From JBKBKN01 sp046294625 (GTDB lineage Bacteria; Bacteroidota; Bacteroidia; M30B66): a DNA stretch of 64,000 bases. A program made the position numbers and the translations under genes. The stretch's first letter is position 1; each line of letters opens with the position of its first letter. The notes below the pieces were generated by a model. The model ran no database searches and was not told where the DNA came from. It was given only the letters and a program-made list of their open reading frames with translations. Below, one piece after another: positions 52,489 through 61,561 of the stretch. The stretch covers positions 1 to 64,000 of the forward strand of contig JBKBKN010000009.1 of assembly GCA_046294625.1 (NCBI GenBank), in the 5' to 3' direction.

Positions 52489-53232
52489 CTAAAAAAGATG
52501 ATTTTTAATCGCCCCAGATTCAAGAGCATGCGAAAGCCATTTTTCTTTCAATGCCTTTTTATAGTGTGGCATATGCGCCATTTTGTGCACATCGGTGGAG
52601 AAAAGGTCAACCATATTTCTTTCAATGAGTCGCTCTGCTGTGCGTTTAGCGCTTGTGCCATAGTAACCTGTAAGGGAAGCCAGATTAACCTGAAACATAA
52701 TTCCTCTGTCTTTCAATGCTTCATACTTATCGAAACTATGATACCAAAATGGATATCGCTCTGGGTGAGCAAGAACAGGTTTATAGCCTTCGAGCTGCAG
52801 TTTGAACAAGACGTTCTGCAGGTTTTCGGGGGCTTGCAAATATGAAATCTCAAATAATAAGTGCCTGTCTCCAAAGGTTAAAAGCTTATCGCGGCCTATA
52901 ATCTGCTCAAAGGCACCATCGCAATAATATTCTGCTGCAGCTTCGATGATGATGGGAATTTTTTGCTTTTCCACAGCATCTCTGAGTTTCTTCAATCCAT
53001 CGAGAATAGTCTGCTCATCATTCTTATAAAAATCGCTCATCACATGCGGTGTGGTGATGAGTTTTCTGAAGCCTAGATCATATAAAGCTCTAATGAGCTC
53101 CATACTCTCTTCTATCGTTTGTGCTCCATCGTCCACGCCCGGAATGAGATGCGAGTGCATGTCGGTAGAGAGCATCGCATAATCTTGCAAGCTATTTTTT
53201 GATGAAGAGAAGAGATTAGAAAAAAAGCCCAT
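52489..53232 (-). CDS. CpsB/YwqE-type tyrosine phosphatase of polysaccharide synthesis
   Basis: 247 residues, a PHP-fold enzyme. Metal-binding motifs: DMHSHLIPGVDDGAQT (near 24-39), TTPHVMSDFY, IEAAAEYYCD, LAHPERYPFW, and FSTDVHKM near the end. CpsB-type phosphatases dephosphorylate the autokinase that controls capsule/exopolysaccharide export. No such kinase gene is in the window. It follows the WbpP-like epimerase by 12 nt and precedes the GluQ-like gene by 5 nt, at the 3-prime end of the operon. Confidence 0.9.
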   Translation of the reverse strand: MGFFSNLFSSSKNSLQDYAMLSTDMHSHLIPGVDDGAQTIEESMELIRALYDLGFRKLITTPHVMSDFYKNDEQTILDGLKKLRDAVEKQKIPIIIEAAAEYYCDGAFEQIIGRDKLLTFGDRHLLFEISYLQAPENLQNVLFKLQLEGYKPVLAHPERYPFWYHSFDKYEALKDRGIMFQVNLASLTGYYGTSAKRTAERLIERNMVDLFSTDVHKMAHMPHYKKALKEKWLSHALESGAIKNHLF

Positions 53233-53244
53233 TAGGGTTGCAAG

Positions 53245-54243
53245 TTAGCTATTTTGCTTGATCCAATCAAAAGTAAGTTTTAATCCTTCGCGCATTTTCA
53301 CGCCAGGTTGATAGCCTAAGAATTGATTTGCTGCGGAAATATCGGCAAGGGAATCTCTGATATCGCCGGGCCGATCTTCACGATGTTTCGCTTGTAAATT
53401 GCTCCCGGCAAAATTGCGTAAAATTTCGTACATCTCTTTTACAGAAATGCGTTCTCCTACGGCTACATTATAGACCTTCCCGGCTGCTTCGGGATGCGCT
53501 GTGAAAAGTGCTTTGATATTTGCTTGCACGGCGTTTTCTACAAAAGTGAAATCTCGTGTTTGCAAGCCATCACCATTCAAAAAAGGCGCTTCATTGGTCA
53601 TTAGAGCTTGCACGAACAGGGGAATTACTGCTGCATAAGGTCCTTCGGGATTCTGTTTGGGTCCGAAAATATTAAAATATCTGAGCCCGATTACTTCAAG
53701 GCCATAGGTTTTAAAGAAAACTTCGGCATAGAGCTCATTTACTCTCTTGGAAACCGCATAGGGCGATAGAGGATTGCCAATTTGATGCTCTACTTTTGGT
53801 AAAACAGGATGATCGCCATAAACGCTAGAACTGCTGGCATAAACCATTCGACGTACTTTACATTCTTTTGCCGCCCAGAGTACATTCAAAAAGCCATCAA
53901 TATTGGCCTTATTGGTTGCAATAGGATTCTTAATAGAACGAGGTACCGAGCCTAATGCTGCCTGATGCGATACATAATCCACTTCGCGCATAATATTCAT
54001 CACCGTCTGTTCATCGCAAATATCGGCTTCGACAAATTGGAAAGATGGATTATGGAGGTGTGCTTCAATATTTATCATGCGACCTTCACATAGATTATCC
54101 AATGCAATTACTTTTTTGGCCCCAAATTGCATAAGATAATCAATGATATGAGAACCGATAAAGCCCGCTCCCCCTGTTACCAAAAAGATAGCGTCTTGAA
54201 TCTGTTGGTCGTGCTGATGAAATTTTGGAAATTGAAGTGCCAT
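53245..54243 (-). CDS. UDP-N-acetylglucosamine(uronic acid) 4-epimerase, WbpP/TviC type
   Basis: 332 residues, extended SDR. TGGAGFIGSH at about 23-32 binds NAD; SSSSVYG and YAVSK (SPYAVSKRVNELY) give the S-Y-K catalytic set. The N-terminal 18-residue extension before the Rossmann fold, and QAALGSVPRSIKNP and GPYAAVIPLFVQALM, are typical of WbpP/TviC, which interconvert UDP-GlcNAc/UDP-GalNAc or the uronic forms. Together with the dehydrogenase at 56341 it should make UDP-GalNAcA. It directly follows rfbB by 0 nt. Confidence 0.88.
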   Translation of the reverse strand: MALQFPKFHQHDQQIQDAIFLVTGGAGFIGSHIIDYLMQFGAKKVIALDNLCEGRMINIEAHLHNPSFQFVEADICDEQTVMNIMREVDYVSHQAALGSVPRSIKNPIATNKANIDGFLNVLWAAKECKVRRMVYASSSSVYGDHPVLPKVEHQIGNPLSPYAVSKRVNELYAEVFFKTYGLEVIGLRYFNIFGPKQNPEGPYAAVIPLFVQALMTNEAPFLNGDGLQTRDFTFVENAVQANIKALFTAHPEAAGKVYNVAVGERISVKEMYEILRNFAGSNLQAKHREDRPGDIRDSLADISAANQFLGYQPGVKMREGLKLTFDWIKQNS

Positions 54244-55299
54244 TTACCTTTGATGATATTGTTCCAAATAGTATTTTTGATAAGCCCCGGATGTGACATT
54301 GTTCAGCCATTCTTCGTTTGATAAATACCAATCGACTGTTTTTTCCAATCCTTCGCGAAACTGAAGTGATGGCTTCCATCCTAACTCATTTTTCAATTTA
54401 TCGCAATTGATCGCGTATCGCAGGTCGTGCCCTGCTCTGTCCTTAACAAAAGTAATCAAGGAAGCTGACTCGCCTGAAGTCCTTCCTAATTTTTGATCCA
54501 TGACTTCGCAAAGCAAATGAATGAGATCAATATTAGTCCATTCATTTTCGCCACCAATATTGTAGGTCTCGCCCACTTTCCCTTGATGAAAAATTAAATC
54601 TATCGCAGCCGCATGGTCAATAACAAAAAGCCAATCGCGCACGTTCTCACCTTTGCCATATACTGGTATGGATTTTCTTTTCTTGATATTATGAATAGCC
54701 AATGGAATCAACTTTTCAGGAAACTGATTGGGACCATAATTGTTTGAGCAGTTCGAAACCACCACCGGAAGATGATAGGTATGGTGATAGGCTCTCACAA
54801 TATGGTCACTACCTGCTTTTGAAGCCGAGTAAGGACTTCGTGGATTATAGGCGGTTGTTTCATAAAAAAATCCGGTTTCGCCTAAAGAACCATACACTTC
54901 ATCTGTTGAAATGTGGTAAAATAGTTTGCCATCGAAATTGTCGTTCCAAAAGCTGCGGCAGGCATTCAACAACACTACTGTGCCAATGATGTTGGTATTG
55001 ATAAACTCCATCGGATTGCTGATCGAGCGATCTACATGCGATTCGGCAGCAAGATGAATAATGGCATCAGGCTGATAGTTCTTAAAAAGTTGATTAATAA
55101 AAGTGGCATCGGTGATATCGCCTTTTTCAAATCGATAGTTTTGCAAATGCTCAATATCTCTTAAATTTTCCAGATTGCCTGCATAGGTGAGTTTATCAAG
55201 ATTGATAATTTGATAATTCGGATAGTTTTTCACCATTCTTCTCACCACATGCGAACCAATAAATCCTGCGCCACCGGTTATAATGATTGTTTTACTCAT
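54244..55299 (-). CDS. rfbB: dTDP-glucose 4,6-dehydratase
   Basis: 351 residues. NAD-binding TGGAGFIGSHVV (8-19), HLAAESHVDRSI, active-site STDEVYGSLGETGFF and YSASK (SPYSASKAGSDH), and NNYGPNQFPEKLIPL. It produces dTDP-4-keto-6-deoxyglucose, precursor of rhamnose and of amino-deoxy sugars. rfbA, rfbC and rfbD are not in the window, so the final sugar is unknown. The start overlaps the galE stop by 8 nt (ATGAGTAA). Confidence 0.95.
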   Translation of the reverse strand: MSKTIIITGGAGFIGSHVVRRMVKNYPNYQIINLDKLTYAGNLENLRDIEHLQNYRFEKGDITDATFINQLFKNYQPDAIIHLAAESHVDRSISNPMEFINTNIIGTVVLLNACRSFWNDNFDGKLFYHISTDEVYGSLGETGFFYETTAYNPRSPYSASKAGSDHIVRAYHHTYHLPVVVSNCSNNYGPNQFPEKLIPLAIHNIKKRKSIPVYGKGENVRDWLFVIDHAAAIDLIFHQGKVGETYNIGGENEWTNIDLIHLLCEVMDQKLGRTSGESASLITFVKDRAGHDLRYAINCDKLKNELGWKPSLQFREGLEKTVDWYLSNEEWLNNVTSGAYQKYYLEQYHQR

Positions 55300-56338
55300 G
55301 AGTCATGATGGTATTAAGGTGATTTTGCCATTTCCAAGCTGTTTTCATCATTTCATTAATATCCTTTTGGGCTTTCCAACCTAGTTTTTCGTTGGCAAGA
55401 GAAGTATCGGCATATACTTTCTCTACATCTCCACTTCTGCGCTCAGCCATAGTATAGTTCAATATTACTCCGGTTGAATTTTCGAATGCTTTAATGGCTT
55501 CTAAAACACTTGTGCCTTTGCCCGTGCCAATATTAAACACTTCAAATGCTTGCTCTTGTTGCGATGCCAACATGCGTTTCATGGCGTAGATATGTGCTTC
55601 AGCTACATCAGATACATGAATGTAGTCGCGAATGCAGGTTCCATCAGGGGTGTTGTAATCATTGCCAAAAACCTTGAGTGGGCCTCTTAGTCCCGCAGCC
55701 GATTGGGTGATGAATGGCACCAGATTGTTGGGTACACCATTTGGTAATTCACCAATAATACCGCTATCATGAGCACCTACAGGGTTGAAATATCGAAGTG
55801 CGATACATCTTAGCGAAGATGCTTTTACCTGATCTGCTATAATCTCTTCACCTATCTGTTTGGTATTACCATATGGTGATGTTGCTTTTTTGATAGGCGA
55901 ATTTTCATTGACAGGGAGCTTATCCGGCTCACCATAAACTGTGCAGCTCGATGAAAATACCAGTTGTTTGATTTGCTTTTCCTGCATGCATTGAAGCAAA
56001 TTTATTAAACCGGTAAGGTTGTTTTGATAATATTTTAAAGGCTTTTCTACTGATTCACCAACTGCCTTATGTGCTGCAAAATGAATAACAGCCTGTATAT
56101 CGTTATGTTGATTGAAAAATTGACTCAGATTGCTTAGATTAAGCAAATCGATTTGAGAAAAAGACGGCAATACTCCAGTGATCTCTTTGATTCGATCTAA
56201 TACATCGATGGATGAATTATCCAGATTGTCGATTACAATAGGTTCAAAACCTTGCTCAATAAGCTCAACAACGGTATGCGAGCCGATGTAGCCCGTTCCG
56301 CCTGTAACTAAAACCTTTATTTTTTCAGCTCCAGCCAA
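55292..56338 (-). CDS. galE: UDP-glucose 4-epimerase
   Basis: 348 residues. VTGGTGYIGSHTVVELIEQG (11-30) for NAD, HFAAHKAVGESV, SSCTVYGEPDKLPVNE, YGNTK (SPYGNTKQIGEE) for catalysis, and the typical GalE ending (YTMAERRSGDVEKVYAD). Interconverts UDP-Glc and UDP-Gal. It starts 2 nt after the nucleotide-sugar dehydrogenase. Confidence 0.95.
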   Translation of the reverse strand: MAGAEKIKVLVTGGTGYIGSHTVVELIEQGFEPIVIDNLDNSSIDVLDRIKEITGVLPSFSQIDLLNLSNLSQFFNQHNDIQAVIHFAAHKAVGESVEKPLKYYQNNLTGLINLLQCMQEKQIKQLVFSSSCTVYGEPDKLPVNENSPIKKATSPYGNTKQIGEEIIADQVKASSLRCIALRYFNPVGAHDSGIIGELPNGVPNNLVPFITQSAAGLRGPLKVFGNDYNTPDGTCIRDYIHVSDVAEAHIYAMKRMLASQQEQAFEVFNIGTGKGTSVLEAIKAFENSTGVILNYTMAERRSGDVEKVYADTSLANEKLGWKAQKDINEMMKTAWKWQNHLNTIMTHE

Positions 56339-56340
56339 AT

Positions 56341-57639
56341 TTATAAACTCCAGTAAGTAATTTCATTTATTTTACCTCTCAATACACCTTTTATATCTGC
56401 AACGATCGGATTGTCTGATGTAATGGATTTAAAGTATTTTTCATCAAGCGTTAAATAATCTTTGTGATTAACTGCAACGATTACAGCTTCGTATTTCCCT
56501 TCTGGTTTTTCTACTAATCCAAATCCATATTCGTGCTCCACTTCTTTGCTAGACGCATAAGGATCAACAACATCTACTGTCACACCGAATGATTTTAATT
56601 CATTCACTACGTCGGCCACTTTTGAATTCCGGATATCAGAAACATTCTCCTTAAATGTTGCCCCCATCACCAACACGCGCGACTTTTGAATGTCTTTCTG
56701 ATGCGAAACCAGTTTTTTAATGATCTTCCCGGCTACGTATGGTCCCATGCCATCATTGACTACTCTCCCTGCGGTGATCACTTTTGACTGATATCCTACT
56801 TCTTTTGCTTTATAAGTGAGATAATAAGGGTCAACACCAATACAATGTCCTCCAACAAGACCGGGCATAAATTTCAAGAAGTTCCATTTGGTTCCGGCAG
56901 CTTCCAACACATCAAAGGTATTGATACCCATTAGATTGAAAATGATGGAAAGTTCATTCATCAAGGCAATATTCAAATCGCGTTGAGTGTTTTCGATAAT
57001 TTTTGCAGCTTCAGCCACTTTTATGGATGGTGCTTTATGCACTCCGGCTTTTACCACTATTTCGTATGTTTTAGCGATGATATCTAGAGACTCATCATCG
57101 CAACCACTTACTACTTTGATAATTTTGGGCAGCGTATGTTCCTTATCGCCAGGATTAATTCTTTCTGGTGAATAGCCAACTTTGAAATCCTCTTTAAATT
57201 TGAGTCCACTAATTTCTTCTAATAATGGAATGCAATCCTCTTCTGTACAACCCGGATAAACCGTTGATTCATAAACAACATAATCACCTTTCTTGAGTGC
57301 CATAGCAACAGTTCGTGTGGCACTCAAAAGCGGTTTTAAATCGGGTAAATTATGCTCATCAATTGGAGTGGGAACAGCGACAATAAAAAAATTTGCCTTC
57401 TTCAATACATCTAAGGATGAAGTAAACTCTATGTCGCAATGTTCAAATGCCGTTGAATCAAGTTCTTCACTGGGATCGATTTTATTTTTCATCATTTCGA
57501 TGCGGGCTTCATTGATATCAAAACCAATCACTGAAATTTTCTTGGCAAACTCCAAAGCAATAGGTAAACCTACGTAACCCAAACCGACCAAAGCGAGTTT
57601 GGCTTCTTTTTTCATTAATTTTTCGTAAATATTAGACAT
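56341..57639 (-). CDS. UDP-N-acetylhexosamine 6-dehydrogenase, TviB/WbpA/WbpO type
   Basis: 432 residues of the UDP-glucose/GDP-mannose dehydrogenase family. N-terminal LALVGLGYVGLPIALEFAKK (15-34), the GCTEEDCIPLLEEISGLKF and VGYSPERINPGDKEHTL segments characteristic of the UDP-GlcNAc/GalNAc branch, catalytic cysteine in VGGHCIGVDPYYLTYKA (about 265), C-terminal MGATFKENVSDIRNSK. Distinct from the Ugd enzyme at 60233. It likely oxidises UDP-GlcNAc to UDP-GlcNAcA, the start of the pathway served by three neighbours (57632, 58672, 61558). It overlaps the gene before it by 8 nt. Confidence 0.9.
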   Translation of the reverse strand: MSNIYEKLMKKEAKLALVGLGYVGLPIALEFAKKISVIGFDINEARIEMMKNKIDPSEELDSTAFEHCDIEFTSSLDVLKKANFFIVAVPTPIDEHNLPDLKPLLSATRTVAMALKKGDYVVYESTVYPGCTEEDCIPLLEEISGLKFKEDFKVGYSPERINPGDKEHTLPKIIKVVSGCDDESLDIIAKTYEIVVKAGVHKAPSIKVAEAAKIIENTQRDLNIALMNELSIIFNLMGINTFDVLEAAGTKWNFLKFMPGLVGGHCIGVDPYYLTYKAKEVGYQSKVITAGRVVNDGMGPYVAGKIIKKLVSHQKDIQKSRVLVMGATFKENVSDIRNSKVADVVNELKSFGVTVDVVDPYASSKEVEHEYGFGLVEKPEGKYEAVIVAVNHKDYLTLDEKYFKSITSDNPIVADIKGVLRGKINEITYWSL

Positions 57640-58675
57640 TTTTTTGTTTAAGTTTTTGATCTCTAATTTTGTAAATGCGTTCTATAATTTCAACCACCTT
57701 TAGACCTTCTAAGGCATTGGTAGTGGCACTTGATCTGCCTTTTAGCGTATCCACCACATTTTCGATAATGTAATGATGGTTTGCAGCCGAACCCTTGTAG
57801 GCTCCATAATCATTTGCAGGATTAGATTCTGCAAGCTTTGGCATTTCATAATCCTTGATATGACAATACTCTACTTCGTTCATGTATTGCCCGCCAATTT
57901 TCACGCTGCCATTGGCTCCAATAATGGTAATTGAACTCTCCAGATTCTTGTTCCATACTGATGTGGAATAATTCAGTGATCCCATTCCGCCATTGATGAA
58001 TTTAAAATTAACAATTCCAGAATCTTCAAAATCTGTTAATGATTGATGATTGAAATCAGCAAACTTTCCTTCTATTTCTTTGATATCGCCAAATAGCCAG
58101 AACATGATATCAATAAAATGAGAAAATTGTGTGAAAAGTGTACCACCATCTAGTCGCTGTTTACCTTTCCAAGAGTCATGCTTATAATATCGCTCGTCTC
58201 GATTCCAATAGCAATTGAGCTGAACGAGAAATATTTCTCCCAAAATACCGTTTTGCACAACTTCCTTTATCCAAACCGAAGGTGGAGAATATCTGTTTTG
58301 CATAACACAAAACACCTGTTTCGACATCTGCAGCGATTTGTAAATTATTGATTCACATTCTGCCTTAGAAAGTCCCATTGGTTTTTCGCAAACCACATGT
58401 TTGCCGTGCTCAAGGGCTTTTAACGAATGTTCGGCATGTAGACCATTTGGTGTGCATATATTGACAACATCAACAGATAAGTCTGAACTAAATAGTTCTT
58501 CCAATGAATGCAAATAAGGAACATTAAAATGACCTACATTGAGTGAATCGGCATCTGCGGTATCTACCAATGCGACCAATTCACTTTCATCGTTGCGCTG
58601 AATCATTTCGGCATGACGCTTTCCGATGTGTCCAGCCCCAATTACAGCAAATTTTATTTTATCTCCGCTGATCAT
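57632..58675 (-). CDS. Gfo/Idh/MocA oxidoreductase, WbpB/WlbA-like
   Basis: 347 residues. N-terminal Rossmann AVIGAGHIGKRHAEMIQ (10-26), NICTPNGLHAEHSLKALEHGKHVVCEKPMGLS in parts (the EKP motif), and a C-terminal alpha/beta domain with YYKHDSWKGKQRLDGGTLFTQFSHFID. In the WbpB/WlbA role it oxidises C3 of UDP-GlcNAcA to the 3-keto form. Its neighbours are the acetyltransferase (4-nt overlap upstream) and the dehydrogenase that makes its substrate. Confidence 0.88.
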   Translation of the reverse strand: MISGDKIKFAVIGAGHIGKRHAEMIQRNDESELVALVDTADADSLNVGHFNVPYLHSLEELFSSDLSVDVVNICTPNGLHAEHSLKALEHGKHVVCEKPMGLSKAECESIIYKSLQMSKQVFCVMQNRYSPPSVWIKEVVQNGILGEIFLVQLNCYWNRDERYYKHDSWKGKQRLDGGTLFTQFSHFIDIMFWLFGDIKEIEGKFADFNHQSLTDFEDSGIVNFKFINGGMGSLNYSTSVWNKNLESSITIIGANGSVKIGGQYMNEVEYCHIKDYEMPKLAESNPANDYGAYKGSAANHHYIIENVVDTLKGRSSATTNALEGLKVVEIIERIYKIRDQKLKQKNV

Positions 58676-59250
58676 TTGATTTTTGATACTGTTCCGTTTT
58701 CGAGTTTATATTTTTCATTGCTTTCCGGACATACTGCTATACCCGATTCATCAAATTTCAATTTATGTCCATATTCACTCATCCACCCGGTTTGTCGCGA
58801 TGGATTTCCCACAACCAAAGCATAGGGTGGAACATTTTTAGTAACAACTGCTCCTGCCCCGATGAAGGCGTATTCGCCAATGTCGTGTCCGCAAACTATC
58901 GTTGCATTGGCCCCTATGCTTGCTCCTTTACCTACATGCGTTTTTAAATATTGATCACGACGCACAATTGCACTTCTTGGGTTAATAACATTAGTGAAAA
59001 CCATTGAAGGACCAAGAAAAACATCGTCGTCGCATATCACACCTGTGTAGATTGACACATTGTTCTGCACTTTCACATTGTTGCCAAGAATCACATCCGG
59101 CGATACCACCACATTCTGTCCCAAACTGCAATTGTTACCAATTTTGCAATTTGGCATCACATGAGAGAAATGCCAGATTTTGGTGCCTTCACCAATTTCA
59201 CAGCCTTCATCTATCACCGCTGTTGGATGAGCAAAATATTTCTGATTCAT
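58672..59250 (-). CDS. Hexapeptide-repeat N-acetyltransferase, WbpD/WlbB-like
   Basis: 192 residues, left-handed beta-helix: IGEGTKIWHFSHVMPNCKIGNNCSLGQNVVVSPDVILGNNVKVQNNVSIY read in parts, and IGEYAFIGAGAVVTKNVPPYALVVGNPSRQTGWMSEYGHKL near the end. This group (WbpD/WlbB) acetylates the 3-amino group made by the WbpE-like aminotransferase. Overlaps the uronate decarboxylase stop by 1 nt and the oxidoreductase by 4 nt. Confidence 0.92.
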   Translation of the reverse strand: MNQKYFAHPTAVIDEGCEIGEGTKIWHFSHVMPNCKIGNNCSLGQNVVVSPDVILGNNVKVQNNVSIYTGVICDDDVFLGPSMVFTNVINPRSAIVRRDQYLKTHVGKGASIGANATIVCGHDIGEYAFIGAGAVVTKNVPPYALVVGNPSRQTGWMSEYGHKLKFDESGIAVCPESNEKYKLENGTVSKIK

Positions 59251-60230
59251 TAATTTGAGGTAAATGTTAGCGGTTGGATATCCTTTTCAGGAAGTGATTT
59301 AAAATATTCAAAAGTAATTTTCAAACCTTCAGCTCTATTCACTTTTGGCGCCCAGCCAAGAATTTGTTTTGCTCGGGTAATATCCGGTTGTCTTTGTTTA
59401 GGATCGTCAACCGGCAAGGGTTTGTACACTATTTTTTGGTCTGTGCCTGTGAGTTTGATAATTTCTTTAGCAAATTCTTTGATAGTGATTTCATCTGGAT
59501 TACCAATGTTTACAGGATATTGATAATCAGATAACAACAATCTGTAAATTCCTTCAACCAGGTCATCGACATAGCAAAATGAGCGTGTTTGACTACCATC
59601 GCCAAACACAGTAATGTCTTCACCGCGCAAGGCTTGCCCCATAAATGCAGGCAAAGCCCTTCCATCATTGAGACGCATTCTTGGACCGTAAGTATTAAAT
59701 ATTCTCACTATGCGTGTCTCAAGCCCGTGAAAAGTATGATAAGCCATCGTGATGGCTTCTTGAAATCTTTTTGCTTCATCATAAACCCCCCTAGGTCCGA
59801 TAGGGTTTACATTGCCCCAATAGTCTTCATTCTGCGGATGCACAGTAGGGTCGCCATAAATCTCTGAAGTAGATGCAACAAGTATTCGGGCTTTCTTAAC
59901 TCGGGCTAAGCCAAGTAGATTGTGTGTGCCCAATGAACCAACTTTTAGGGTTTGAATTGGGATTTTCAAATAATCTATCGGACTTGCCGGAGAAGCAAAA
60001 TGTAAAATGTAGTCTAATTGGCCGGGTACAAAAACAAACTTTGATACATCGTGATGATAGAATTCAAAGCGTTCGTGCTTAAACAAGTGTTCAATATTGC
60101 GCAGACTACCGGTAATGAGGTTGTCCATACCTACTACATAGCAGCCTTCGTTTATAAATCGATCGCAAAGGTGAGATCCCAAAAAACCAGCTGCACCGGT
60201 GATTAATACTCTTTTTCCTGCAATATCCAT
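59250..60230 (-). CDS. uxs: UDP-glucuronate decarboxylase (UDP-xylose synthase)
   Basis: 326 residues, extended SDR: ITGAAGFLGSHLCDRF (10-25), FASPASPIDYLKIPIQTLKVGS, STSEIYGDPTVHPQ, YDEAKRFQE (catalytic Y and K), RIFNTYGPRMRLNDGRA, and SQTRSFCYVDDLVEG. It converts UDP-GlcA to UDP-xylose via a 4-keto intermediate. The UDP-GlcA comes from the Ugd gene 2 nt upstream. Confidence 0.94.
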   Translation of the reverse strand: MDIAGKRVLITGAAGFLGSHLCDRFINEGCYVVGMDNLITGSLRNIEHLFKHERFEFYHHDVSKFVFVPGQLDYILHFASPASPIDYLKIPIQTLKVGSLGTHNLLGLARVKKARILVASTSEIYGDPTVHPQNEDYWGNVNPIGPRGVYDEAKRFQEAITMAYHTFHGLETRIVRIFNTYGPRMRLNDGRALPAFMGQALRGEDITVFGDGSQTRSFCYVDDLVEGIYRLLLSDYQYPVNIGNPDEITIKEFAKEIIKLTGTDQKIVYKPLPVDDPKQRQPDITRAKQILGWAPKVNRAEGLKITFEYFKSLPEKDIQPLTFTSN

Positions 60231-60232
60231 GA

Positions 60233-61561
60233 TTAGCCTTTCTTTCTAATTGTTTTGCGACCAACGGAAAAATAGTTGATACCTATTTTTCGCATTTGCT
60301 CAAGTTGATACACATTTCTTCCATCAAAAATCACATTTTTTTTCAAACCACTTTTCACTTGCTCAAAATCCGGTGTGCGGAAAACAGCCCATTCAGTGCA
60401 TATAACGAGTGCATCAGCATCATTCAGTGCTTCATATTGGTCTTTCGCATAGCTCACCTTCTCTTTAAGCACATTTTTGGCATTTTTCATAGCTTCCGGA
60501 TCAAATACACTCACTTGAGCTCCTTTCGAAATTAATTCGGCAATGATTTCAAAAGCAGGTGCTTCACGAATATCATCTGTGTCTGGTTTGAAAGACAGAC
60601 CCCATACAGCAAATTTTAAACCTTTCAAATCTTTCCCGAAATATTGATGTATTTTGGGAATGAGCGATAGTTTCTGCTTTTTATTTACATCCATTACTGC
60701 TTTTAGCAGTTGAAAATCATATTTATAATCGGATGCTGATTTTTCCAGCGCTTGTACATCTTTGGGGAAGCATGAGCCACCATATCCTATACCGGGGAAC
60801 AAAAATCTTCTCCCAATTCGATCATCTGAGCCAATTCCAATTCTAACCATATCCACATCTGCTCCTACTCTTTCGCATAGGTTGGCTATTTCGTTCATAA
60901 ATGTAATCTTCGTGGCAAGAAAAGCATTGGCTGCATATTTGGTAAGTTCCGCAGAGCGCTCATCCATAAATATGATAGGATTGCCTTGTCTTACATAAGG
61001 CTGATAAAGCTCTTCCAGTATTTTTCTGGCTTTGGCCGACGACGTGCCGATCACCACTCTGTCAGGCTTCATGAAATCTTCTACCGCAAAACCTTCGCGG
61101 AGAAACTCCGGGTTTGATACCACATCGAATTCTCCTTTTGCATTTGCTTTAATGGCTTTGTGCACCAAATCGGCTGTGCCTACCGGCACCGTACTTTTAT
61201 CAATAATAATCTTATAATCACCTTCACCTATCAGATGGCCAAGCTTGTTGGCTACATTTAAAATATAGGAAAGATCTGCTGATCCATCTTCTCCCGGAGG
61301 CGTGGGTAAGGCAAGAAAAATGATATCTGAAACTTTTACAGCATCTTTCAGATCCGTAGTAAAACTAAGCCTATTCGACTTGATGTTTCTTTCAAAATAA
61401 ACATCGAGATGTGGCTCATAAATGGTCAATTCACCCTTAGAAAGTTTTTTAACCTTATTCTCATCAATATCTACACAGATTACTTTATTGCCGGTTTCAG
61501 ACAAACATGTTCCCGAGACCAAACCAACATAACCAGTGCCTACTACTGCAATTTTTTTCAT
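60233..61561 (-). CDS. ugd: UDP-glucose 6-dehydrogenase
   Basis: 442 residues. IAVVGTGYVGLVSGTCLSETGN (3-24) for NAD, STVPVGTADLV, and the catalytic cysteine in GYGGSCFPKDVQAL (about 260), and FKPDTDDIREAPAF. Oxidises UDP-Glc to UDP-GlcA twice. It overlaps the aminotransferase gene by 4 nt and is followed 2 nt later by uxs, so the two steps to UDP-xylose are adjacent. Confidence 0.96.
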   Translation of the reverse strand: MKKIAVVGTGYVGLVSGTCLSETGNKVICVDIDENKVKKLSKGELTIYEPHLDVYFERNIKSNRLSFTTDLKDAVKVSDIIFLALPTPPGEDGSADLSYILNVANKLGHLIGEGDYKIIIDKSTVPVGTADLVHKAIKANAKGEFDVVSNPEFLREGFAVEDFMKPDRVVIGTSSAKARKILEELYQPYVRQGNPIIFMDERSAELTKYAANAFLATKITFMNEIANLCERVGADVDMVRIGIGSDDRIGRRFLFPGIGYGGSCFPKDVQALEKSASDYKYDFQLLKAVMDVNKKQKLSLIPKIHQYFGKDLKGLKFAVWGLSFKPDTDDIREAPAFEIIAELISKGAQVSVFDPEAMKNAKNVLKEKVSYAKDQYEALNDADALVICTEWAVFRTPDFEQVKSGLKKNVIFDGRNVYQLEQMRKIGINYFSVGRKTIRKKG